A stretch of 64,000 bases of DNA from an uncultured Oscillospiraceae bacterium (GTDB taxonomy: Bacteria; Bacillota; Clostridia; Oscillospirales; Oscillospiraceae). The notes under the pieces are model-generated. The model was given only the letters and a program-made list of their open reading frames with translations, had not been told where the DNA came from and made no database searches. Numbering within the stretch: position 1 is the first letter of the stretch; each line of letters starts with the position of its first letter. The position numbers and the translations under genes are program-made. The stretch spans positions 32,085 to 96,084 of the forward strand of contig CANQTO010000001.1 of assembly GCA_947626785.1 (NCBI GenBank), given 5' to 3'. Shown here one piece after another: positions 57,698-64,000 of the stretch.

Positions 57698-60478
57698 ATG
57701 GCAAAGACGCTGTCCCGCGACGAAAAGATCATCAAGCTCGCCCGGGAGATCACCGACCGGGTGAAGGCCCTGGTGGGCCTGGAGACTCTGGACATCAATT
57801 CCCCCGAGTATTGGGGCATCAACTCCGCGCTGAAGTTCACCGAGGCCAAGTATGACCCCAAGATGGCGGACGATATCCTGGATATCGCCCTGACCCTGAA
57901 AAAGCGCGTCCCCGAGACCTTTGAGCAGATCGCTGCCAAGAACCCCCAGTTCGACAGGGCGTATCTGGAGAAGGCCCTGCAGGCCCTCAGCGAGAGCGGC
58001 CTGGTGGAGTTCCACTGGGAGAACCTGGACGGGAAGAACCCGGAGCACAAAAAGCGCTGGGTGCTGGATATGTTTGTCCCCGGCAGCGCCGAGATCATGA
58101 TGATCCACCCGGAGCATGCCGACATGTTCCCAGAGACGGCGGACTTCTTTGAGCGCATGGCCTATATGCCCCTGGCCGGCATCACCGAACTGGTGCCTCC
58201 CGGCGGCGCTGGCATCGGCATGCACGTCATCCCCGTGGAGAAGGCCATCCCCGCCGACAGCAGGTCCATCCCCATCGAGCACCTGTCCCACTGGCTGAAG
58301 AAGTACGAGGGCCAGATCGGCGTCTCCGTCTGCTCCTGCCGCAAGCAGCAGCGCATCCGGGGCGAGGGCGACGGCGAGATCGAGGCCGACTGGTGCATCG
58401 GCGTGGGCGACTTTGCCGACTACTGCCGGGAGACCGGCCACGGCCGCGACATCACCTATGAAGAGGCCATGGAGATCCTCCAGAAGGCCGAGGACCGGGG
58501 CTACGTCCACGAGATCACCAACATCGACGGCGAGAACAAGATCTTCGGCATCTGCAACTGCGCCGTCGGCGTCTGCAACGCCCTGCGTACCTCCCAGCTC
58601 TTCAACACCCCCAACCTCTCCGCCTCCGCCTACACCGCCGAGAGCGACCCGGAGAAGTGCGTGGCCTGCGGCAAGTGCGTGGAGACCTGCCCCGCCGGCG
58701 CCGTGCGCCTGGGCCAGAAGCTCTGCACCAAGGCCGGCCCCATCGAGTATCCCAAGCACGAGCTGCCCGACGACACCGCCTGGGGCGAGGACCACTGGAA
58801 CAAGAACTACCGCAACGACAACGGCTCCATCCAGACCTGGCCCACCGGCACCGCCCCCTGCAAGGTGGCATGTCCCGCCCATATCGCCATCCAGGGCTAT
58901 ATCAAGATGGCCGGCGACGGCCGCTATCAGGACGCCCTGAAGCTCATCAAGAAGGACAATCCGTTCCCCGCCGTCTGCGGCTCCATCTGCCGGAAGTACT
59001 GCGAGGACGCCTGCACCCGCGGCACCGTGGACGAGGCCCTGAGCATCGACGAGATCAAGAAGTTCATCGCCGAGCAGGACATGAAGGCCGAGCACCGCTA
59101 TGTCCCGCCCATGAACTCCTGCACCCGCGCCAAATTCGACCAGAAGGTGGCCATCATCGGCGCCGGCCCCGCGGGCATGAGCTGTGCCTACTTCCTGGCC
59201 ATCGAGGGCTACAGCCCCGTGGTCTTTGAGAAGGAGCCGGTCCCCGGCGGCATGCTGGTCAACGGCATCCCCAGCTTCCGCGTGGACAAGGCGGTGGTCA
59301 ACTCCGAGATCGACGTCCTCAAGGAGATGGGCGTTGAGTTCCGCTGCGGCGTGGAGGTGGGCAAGGACGTCACCATCCAGCAGCTGCGGGACGAGGGCTT
59401 TAAAGCCTTCTACGTGGCCGTGGGTCTCCAGAAGGCCGCCAAGCTGAACATCGAGGGCGAGGACCTGGCCGGCGTCATCGGCGGCCTGGACTTCCTGCGC
59501 GGCGTCAACAAGGGCGAACTGACCGCCCTGGAGGGCGACACTGTGGTCATCGGCGGCGGCAACGCGGCTATCGACGTGGCCCGCGCCGCCCGGCGTCTCG
59601 GCCCCGGCGCTGTGAACATCTACTGCCTGGAGAAGGACGAGGAGATGCCCACCGTGGCCGACGAGAAGAACAGCGGCCTGGCCGACGGCGTCATCATCAA
59701 CAACAGCTGGGCCCCCAAGCGCATCCTGGGCGAGGACGGCAAGGTCACCGGCATCGAGCTGATGCGCTGTGTCTCCGTCCGCGACGCAAACGGCAGGTTC
59801 GCTCCCAAGTATGACGAGAGCGAGACCATGACGGTCGCCTGCGCAAACGTCCTGGTGGCTATCGGCCAGCGCTCCGACTACGGCGCGGTCCTGGCCGATA
59901 CCAAGGCCGAGACCCCGGACGGTCAGTTGGTCAAGTGCGACAAGGTCACCTTCCAGACCGCCGAGCCCGACATCTTTGTGGGCGGCGACATTGCCACCGG
60001 CCCCATGTACACCATCGACGCTATCGCCACCGGCCGTGAGGGCGCTGTGTCCATCCACCGCTTCGTGAATGTGGGCCAGTCCCTGACCATCCACCGGAAC
60101 CTGCGCCAGTTCAAGGAGCTGGATAAGTCCAACCTGGTGATCGAGCCCGAGAAGCTCCGCAAGCCCGCCCGCACCCATGTGACCATCGACCAGAACAAGG
60201 TCCTGACCATGGAGGACGACCGGGTCACCTTCACCGAGGAGCAGATCAAGGCCGAGGCCTCCCGCTGCCTGAGCTGCGGCCGGAGCGTGGTGGACCCGAA
60301 CAAGTGCATCGGCTGCGGCGTCTGCACCACCCGCTGCGAGTTCGACGCCATCCACCTCAAGCGCGACCGGCCCCAGAACAGCAAGATGGTCCCGGCGGAG
60401 GATAAGTTCAAGTGCATCATCCCCTACGCCGCCAAGCGCGAGATCAAGATCGTCAAGAAAAAACTCGCCGATAAATAA
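57698..60478 (+). CDS. Large Fe-S flavoprotein oxidoreductase (GltD-like core with ferredoxin domains)
   Basis: A 926-residue cytosolic electron-transfer protein. Residues 1-300 are a Cys-rich domain (VCSCRKQQR, WCIGVGDFADYC, ICNCAVGVCN). A ferredoxin motif CVACGKCVETCPAGAV is at about 325-340. A GltD/AegA-like module follows with APCKVACPAHIAIQGYI, the FAD-binding VAIIGAGPAGMSCAYFLA (about 484-501), the NAD(P)-binding VVIGGGNAAIDVARAARR (about 615-632) and IFVGGDIATGP. The C terminus adds CLSCG and a last 4Fe-4S site CIGCGVCTTRCEF. It probably passes electrons from NAD(P)H to the dehydratase-like pair downstream. AGGAGG lies before the ATG. The reaction is inferred. Confidence 0.85.
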   Translation: MAKTLSRDEKIIKLAREITDRVKALVGLETLDINSPEYWGINSALKFTEAKYDPKMADDILDIALTLKKRVPETFEQIAAKNPQFDRAYLEKALQALSESGLVEFHWENLDGKNPEHKKRWVLDMFVPGSAEIMMIHPEHADMFPETADFFERMAYMPLAGITELVPPGGAGIGMHVIPVEKAIPADSRSIPIEHLSHWLKKYEGQIGVSVCSCRKQQRIRGEGDGEIEADWCIGVGDFADYCRETGHGRDITYEEAMEILQKAEDRGYVHEITNIDGENKIFGICNCAVGVCNALRTSQLFNTPNLSASAYTAESDPEKCVACGKCVETCPAGAVRLGQKLCTKAGPIEYPKHELPDDTAWGEDHWNKNYRNDNGSIQTWPTGTAPCKVACPAHIAIQGYIKMAGDGRYQDALKLIKKDNPFPAVCGSICRKYCEDACTRGTVDEALSIDEIKKFIAEQDMKAEHRYVPPMNSCTRAKFDQKVAIIGAGPAGMSCAYFLAIEGYSPVVFEKEPVPGGMLVNGIPSFRVDKAVVNSEIDVLKEMGVEFRCGVEVGKDVTIQQLRDEGFKAFYVAVGLQKAAKLNIEGEDLAGVIGGLDFLRGVNKGELTALEGDTVVIGGGNAAIDVARAARRLGPGAVNIYCLEKDEEMPTVADEKNSGLADGVIINNSWAPKRILGEDGKVTGIELMRCVSVRDANGRFAPKYDESETMTVACANVLVAIGQRSDYGAVLADTKAETPDGQLVKCDKVTFQTAEPDIFVGGDIATGPMYTIDAIATGREGAVSIHRFVNVGQSLTIHRNLRQFKELDKSNLVIEPEKLRKPARTHVTIDQNKVLTMEDDRVTFTEEQIKAEASRCLSCGRSVVDPNKCIGCGVCTTRCEFDAIHLKRDRPQNSKMVPAEDKFKCIIPYAAKREIKIVKKKLADK

Positions 60479-60488
60479 GCACGCATCC

Positions 60489-60524
60489 CGCTAAGCAGGC
60501 ATGGCTTTCCGTGCCTGCTTAGCG
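60489..60524 (+). other. Perfect hairpin without T run inside the operon
   Basis: CGCTAAGCAGGCA (60489-60501) pairs with TGCCTGCTTAGCG (60512-60524). It lacks a T run, so it is more likely an RNA-stability or processing signal between the flavoprotein and dehydratase genes than a terminator. Confidence 0.65.
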
Positions 60525-60590
60525 AGGTTCTGAGAAAATCAACGACAAGCGGACTGGCGCGCCGCCGCCCGTCTGCGGAAGAGGAGAAGC

Positions 60591-61787
60591 ATGAAAGATC
60601 TGAAGCACCTCAAGTATTTTGAAGACCTTTTGCAGGAGGCCAACAACGAGCTCGTGGCCCAGGCCAAGGCGGAGGGGAAGAAGTGCGTGGCCTACGTGTG
60701 CGAGAACACGCCGGAGCCGCTGCTGAACCTGGAGGGCGTCTTTTCCGCCCGCCTGCGGGCCCCCCGCACCAGTTCCATGGAGATGGCCACCTACTACCTG
60801 ACCAGCTTCCTGTGCGAATACAGCCGGGCGCTGCTGGAGCGGGCCATGGAGGGCGGCTATAACTTTGCCGACTGCCTCATCGCCCCCGACGGCTGCACCA
60901 TGATCAACCGGGCCGCCGAGAACATGGAGCTGCTGCACACCATGGACGAGGGGAAGCCCCATTTCTTCTACGAGCACATGGAGATCCCCATGAAGGCCGA
61001 CGACAACGGCCTGAACCTGTACGTGCTCCAGTGCAAGAACCACATCCTCAAGCCCCTGCATGAGAAGTTCGGCATCGACGTGTCCGACGCCGCCATCCGC
61101 AAGGCGGTGGAGGAGCACAACAAGATCTGCCGCCTGCTCCGGGCGATGGGGGAGTACCGCAAGCTGGATAACCCCACCATCACCGGCTATGAGTTCGCCG
61201 TGTTCACCCTGGCCAGCTACGCCGCCCCCAAGTACCTCATTATGGACAAGCTGGAGGAGACCCTGGAGGAGCTGAAGACAAGAGAGCCCGACGAGAAGAA
61301 TCCCTTCCGGGTCCGCGTCGTGTTCGCCGGCTCCGAGCTGGACGATCCGGACTTCGTCAAGCTGGTGGAGACCACCGGCGCCTACGTCTGCGCCGACCGC
61401 TACTGCTACGGCTCCTTCCCCGGCCGGGATCCCATCGAGCTGACAGACGATGAGGACGCCCTCACCCAGATCTGCCGGCAGTACATGTACCGGGGCCAGT
61501 GCCCCCGCTATATGGACCCGCCCAAGATGCTGGGCCGCCGGGACTATCTGGACAAGCTCGCCAAGGAGTACAAGGCCGACGGCATCATCTACGAGCAGGT
61601 CAAGTTCTGCGACCCCTGGGCCTATGAGCGCATGATCGGCTCCCACGTGCTCCATGACGACTACGGGTATCAGGTGCTCTCCATCGACCGGCCCTACAAC
61701 GCCTCCGGCGTGGGCCAGCTGCGCACCCGCGTCCAGGCCTTTGTGGAGAGCCTGGAGATCAAGAAAATTCAGGGAGGTGCCAAGTAA
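60591..61787 (+). CDS. 2-hydroxyacyl-CoA dehydratase/benzoyl-CoA reductase-like subunit (HgdB-like)
   Basis: A 398-residue Fe-S protein of the HgdB/BcrC superfamily. Candidate 4Fe-4S ligands are in DCLIAPDGCTMINRA (about residues 90-104), the ICRLLR helix, and QVKFCDPWAYERM near the end, matching the family's Cys pattern. The final RTRVQAFVESLEI is the usual end. The family uses low-potential electrons to remove water from 2-hydroxyacyl-CoA or reduce aromatic CoA esters, activated by an ATP-dependent archerase; none is seen in this window. Its stop overlaps the next ATG by one base (TAATG). Confidence 0.85.
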   Translation: MKDLKHLKYFEDLLQEANNELVAQAKAEGKKCVAYVCENTPEPLLNLEGVFSARLRAPRTSSMEMATYYLTSFLCEYSRALLERAMEGGYNFADCLIAPDGCTMINRAAENMELLHTMDEGKPHFFYEHMEIPMKADDNGLNLYVLQCKNHILKPLHEKFGIDVSDAAIRKAVEEHNKICRLLRAMGEYRKLDNPTITGYEFAVFTLASYAAPKYLIMDKLEETLEELKTREPDEKNPFRVRVVFAGSELDDPDFVKLVETTGAYVCADRYCYGSFPGRDPIELTDDEDALTQICRQYMYRGQCPRYMDPPKMLGRRDYLDKLAKEYKADGIIYEQVKFCDPWAYERMIGSHVLHDDYGYQVLSIDRPYNASGVGQLRTRVQAFVESLEIKKIQGGAK

Positions 61788-63355
61788 TGGCGAAGTCGAA
61801 AAGGATCGGGACCCAGAATCTGGGCCGCTTTTACACCGAGGGCAAGGTGAGGAACCGCCGGGAATGGCGCGGCCTGGCCGACACGGCCTATGACTACTCC
61901 CGCTGGCTGTACAACTGGTTCAATATGGCCCGAATCGTCCTGGTCAAGCCCCGGAACATCAAGGCTATGTTCCGCTACCGCTGGATGGGCAACTATCTGG
62001 CCGTGCCCATGATGGTGGACCGGCACACCCAGGGCCTGCGGGGCGAGCATCTGCGCATCTGCCACGCGGAGCAGGACATCATTATTGAGGACGTGGCCAA
62101 GCTGCTGGACAAGCTCTTCCGGGCGGACCGGCGCATCGGCAACGATACGGAGTTTAATAAGAAGGTCGTCCTGATCGACGAGAACGCCATGCAGTCGGTC
62201 ATGATGGGCTTCCCCGGCATCGTGCCCCTGAGCCGTGAGATCGCCTCCACCTATATCCCGGTGCTGCTCAACCAGCGCGCCGCCCTGCACTATATCGATA
62301 TCGCACAGGAGTACGGCCTGGCGGGAGACGTGTGCCCCATGCCCGAGGCCGAGGCCGGCCTGGTCATCGACGACGACGCGCCCATCGTGGGCTGCTGCGC
62401 CATCCAGTGCAACACCACCTGCGACGGCTCCCTCATGGGCAACGGCGTGGTCTACAAGCGCCTGACCGAAGAGGGCATCCCCACCCACCAGCTGGCGGTG
62501 CCTCTGCGCCACCGGGAGGACGACGTACAGGAGTACGCCGCCCAGGAGATCCGCAACGCCATCGCCTTCATCGAGGAGCACACCGGCGAGAAGTGGGATT
62601 GGGCCCACTACTTCGAGTGCGCCAAGCGGGTCAACTTCGCCACCCGCTCCCGTCTGGAGTGGATGGAGATGAGCAAGACCGACTATCCCCAGGTCTTCGG
62701 CTCCAACCTGGCTCTGTACACCGAGACCAACTACATGGTGGTCAACGGCCGCATCCCCCTCTTCAACGAGGCGGACAAAAAGATCAGCGCCCTGGCCCAG
62801 AAGGCCTACAAGAAAAAGAAGCTGGTGGCCAACGAGTACCGGCACCGGGCCATCGTCTGGGGCGTCCAGTCCCACTACTATATGGACTTTTTGGTGTGGC
62901 TGCTCAACTGCTGGGGCATCATCCCGCTGACGGATATGCTCTCCATGGTCTCCACCAAGATCATTGCCGAGGAGGACACCCCCGAGAACCGGGAGCAGGC
63001 CATCTACGACATCGCCTGGCTCACCGAGAACATGCTCATGCGCAACCGGACCCACGGCGGCTACAAGGTCCTGCTGGACGAGCTGTGGGAGTTCGTGGAG
63101 GAGTTCAACGCCGACATGGTCATCCTATGGGAGCATATGAGCTGCAAGGCTCTGGACGGCATGCACGGCCAGTTCGAGGAGAAGGCCCGGGAGAAGGGCA
63201 TCCACCTGGTCTGGGTCTCTCACGACCTGTTCGATCCCCGCGTGATCTCCCGTCAGGGCGTCCGGGACCAGATCAACAGCTACATGCGCACCGTCATGCG
63301 CGAGGAGCCGGTGGACCCGAGCCTGGAGGTCCTCAGCGACGAAGAGTCCTGGTAA
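61787..63355 (+). CDS. 2-hydroxyacyl-CoA dehydratase-like second subunit (HgdA-like)
   Basis: A 522-residue partner of the preceding subunit, longer than the usual 400-480. Features include GCCAIQCNTTCDGSLMGN (about residues 203-220), YFECAKRVNFATRSRLEWM (typical dehydratase helix) and the end SHDLFDPRVISRQGVRDQIN. The usual late C-x-P-W cluster motif is replaced by HMSCKALDGMHGQF, so its cluster ligation may differ. GGGAGG lies before the ATG. With its partner it could be a dehydratase, a reductase, or a relative of double-cubane-cluster proteins. Confidence 0.82.
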   Translation: MAKSKRIGTQNLGRFYTEGKVRNRREWRGLADTAYDYSRWLYNWFNMARIVLVKPRNIKAMFRYRWMGNYLAVPMMVDRHTQGLRGEHLRICHAEQDIIIEDVAKLLDKLFRADRRIGNDTEFNKKVVLIDENAMQSVMMGFPGIVPLSREIASTYIPVLLNQRAALHYIDIAQEYGLAGDVCPMPEAEAGLVIDDDAPIVGCCAIQCNTTCDGSLMGNGVVYKRLTEEGIPTHQLAVPLRHREDDVQEYAAQEIRNAIAFIEEHTGEKWDWAHYFECAKRVNFATRSRLEWMEMSKTDYPQVFGSNLALYTETNYMVVNGRIPLFNEADKKISALAQKAYKKKKLVANEYRHRAIVWGVQSHYYMDFLVWLLNCWGIIPLTDMLSMVSTKIIAEEDTPENREQAIYDIAWLTENMLMRNRTHGGYKVLLDELWEFVEEFNADMVILWEHMSCKALDGMHGQFEEKAREKGIHLVWVSHDLFDPRVISRQGVRDQINSYMRTVMREEPVDPSLEVLSDEESW

Positions 63356-63498
63356 AGGCGGCGGGAGCCGAACCCAAGCCGGTTTCTGACGGCAGATTTT
63401 CCCTCATGCTGTGTCAAAGCCCTTGACAATACACAAAGTATTCTCTGCGGGCTTTTCCTTGCCTGAGAAAAAATCTGCTCGCCAGAAACTGCTCCGCA

Positions 63499-63605
63499 CT
63501 TCACAGGGAGAAATTTCCGAGTGATTTTTGATGCGGAGGAGGCAGCCTTGCTGACGCAAGGCAACGACGACAAATCAAAAAGCGCCGGAAAGAGCCCCTG
63601 TGAAG
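63499..63605. other. Long branched inverted repeat before the small membrane protein
   Basis: Nested complementary segments build one long hairpin: CTTCACAGGG/CCCCTGTGAAG outside, then TTTCCG/CGGAAA, TGATTTTTGA/AATCAAAAA, and GCCTTGC-TGAC-GCAAGGC at the tip. It fills most of the 294-base gap after the dehydratase genes. The rest of that gap (63356-63498) shows no gene. A frame open to 63521 runs through the repeat and has no ribosome site. Its role is unknown; it could be an RNA element or a small extragenic repeat. Confidence 0.6.
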
Positions 63606-63649
63606 CGACTCGGGCTCGACTTCCGTCGCCTAAGAAGGAGGAACTGAAA

Positions 63650-63832
63650 ATGGCGAAAAAAATGAAGAAGAACCTGCTCAAGCTTCTGCTGAAGCTGGTG
63701 CTGATCGTCGTAGGCTTTATTGGGGTGACCTTTGTGGTGTATTTCTACAACCTGGATATGAAGCTCACCTCAGCCATGGAGCCGATCCTGACCCATTTCT
63801 ACGACAAGGTCAAGCGGGACCAGCATCTGTAA
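63650..63832 (+). CDS. Small single-helix membrane protein
   Basis: A 60-residue protein: a basic N terminus (MAKKMKKNLLK), one membrane helix (LVLIVVGFIGVTFVVYFYNL) and a charged tail ending KVKRDQHL. AAGGAGG lies eight bases before the ATG, a much better site than any upstream in-frame start. No family is recognised. Its position after the dehydratase-like genes suggests a possible membrane anchor, but a structured gap of 294 bases separates them. Confidence 0.75.
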   Translation: MAKKMKKNLLKLLLKLVLIVVGFIGVTFVVYFYNLDMKLTSAMEPILTHFYDKVKRDQHL

Positions 63833-63843
63833 ACCTCTCCGAT

Positions 63844-63884
63844 AAAAACACCGGTGATCCCAAACGGGTCACCGGTGTTTTTAT
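63844..63884. terminator. Bidirectional terminator
   Basis: AAAAACACCGGTGA and TCACCGGTGTTTTT flank an 11-base loop, between the small membrane protein and the convergent minus-strand gene. Confidence 0.92.
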
Positions 63885-63892
63885 CATGATTT

Positions 63893-64000
63893 TTAAGACA
63901 AGGCCAGGCGGCCCAGGCTGCCGATGATATCTTCATGCTTTCCGGGGGAGAGGGCCCCCACATAGTTGCACAGAAAGGTGCCGGCGATGAGGATCATCAT
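63893..64000 (-). CDS. C-terminal end of an unidentified protein
   Basis: On the minus strand a frame is open from the window edge to TAA at 63893-63895, giving 35 final residues that end IIGSLGRLALS. The visible part is partly hydrophobic (MMILIAGTFLCNYVGALS). The terminator next to it supports a real gene end. The part seen is too short to name; a resemblance of AGTFLCN to pyroglutamyl peptidase was considered and not accepted. Confidence 0.55.
   Translation of the reverse strand: MMILIAGTFLCNYVGALSPGKHEDIIGSLGRLALS

Noticed and set aside
63521..63649. Longer start of the small membrane protein
   Set aside because: The extension lies in the long inverted repeat and lacks a ribosome site, while ATG 63650 has AAGGAGG at good spacing.
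63893..64000. Pyroglutamyl peptidase at the window end
   Set aside because: AGTFLCN resembles its active-site motif, but only 25 or so residues follow, much fewer than in that family.
1..64000. CRISPR arrays, tRNA or rRNA genes, insertion sequences, prophage
   Set aside because: No regularly spaced identical repeats, no tRNA-like cloverleaf with CCA end noticed by eye, and no transposase, integrase or phage structural gene in any frame. A tRNAscan-SE run would be the decisive check for tRNA.

Overview
The window is a 64 kb chromosomal segment of a high-GC anaerobic Firmicute, most likely a gut Clostridia member of the Oscillospiraceae (Flavonifractor/Lawsonibacter/Oscillibacter-like). The evidence is gene content and style: a low-complexity division and cell-wall cluster without ftsA, RNase J, strong AGGAGG-type ribosome binding sites, consensus sigma-A promoters, a lysine riboswitch, LytTR and BceS-like two-component systems, an AGCS symporter and a 2-hydroxyacyl-CoA dehydratase-type pair. 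No tRNA, rRNA, CRISPR array, transposase or phage gene was found. The species is an inference.

Layout. 1-6.3 kb: end of the division/cell-wall cluster (mraY end, ftsW, murG, murA, ftsQ, ftsZ); murD, murB and ftsA are absent here and murF lies at 44.5 kb. 6.3-9.7 kb: a palindrome-packed non-coding block, a YihY-family membrane protein, a CsoR-type copper sensor with a clear operator, sfsA and a P-loop NTPase. 9.8-12.5 kb: an operon of two esterases and an ATP-grasp ligase with no recognised pathway. 12.6-16.1 kb: an amidohydrolase and an AGCS symporter behind a lysine (L-box) riboswitch. 16.3-22.5 kb: a PlsC-like acyltransferase with zinc-finger tail, an SLC13-type permease, an ArsC/Spx-like protein, RNase J, recR and rpe. 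22.6-29.0 kb: an XpaC, TelA, LemA-like, TPM-domain gene run, ybaK and a CPA2 antiporter.

29.0-34.2 kb: a heterodimeric ABC exporter next to a LytTR regulator and a soluble GHKL kinase, with candidate LytTR direct repeats between the two units. 34.3-41.0 kb: secG, a pyridoxal kinase, then a BceRS-like system (OmpR regulator, intramembrane-sensing kinase, ABC ATPase, FtsX-type permease) whose permease gene carries a one-base frameshift. 41.0-49.0 kb: a DnaQ-fold exonuclease, a propeller/solute-binding lipoprotein without permease, murF, a HAD phosphatase, tandem MgtC paralogues, and a histidine-phosphatase-fold protein that has lost its catalytic residues and gained a Cys-rich tail. 49.1-55.0 kb: two consecutive hybrid histidine kinases with different sensor halves and a nearly identical kinase cassette. 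55.0-57.5 kb: a GPH-type transporter and an alpha/beta hydrolase under a palindromic operator. 57.6-63.8 kb: a large Fe-S flavoprotein, two 2-hydroxyacyl-CoA dehydratase-like subunits and a 60-residue membrane protein. The window ends in the 3' part of a minus-strand gene.

The strongest leads for something undescribed are a two-copy structured element just 3' of minus-strand genes, with compensatory changes in two stems; the esterase/esterase/ATP-grasp operon; the flavoprotein/dehydratase unit, which has no archerase gene beside it; lysine-riboswitch control of an AGCS transporter; and the inactive phosphatase with a four-Cys tail.
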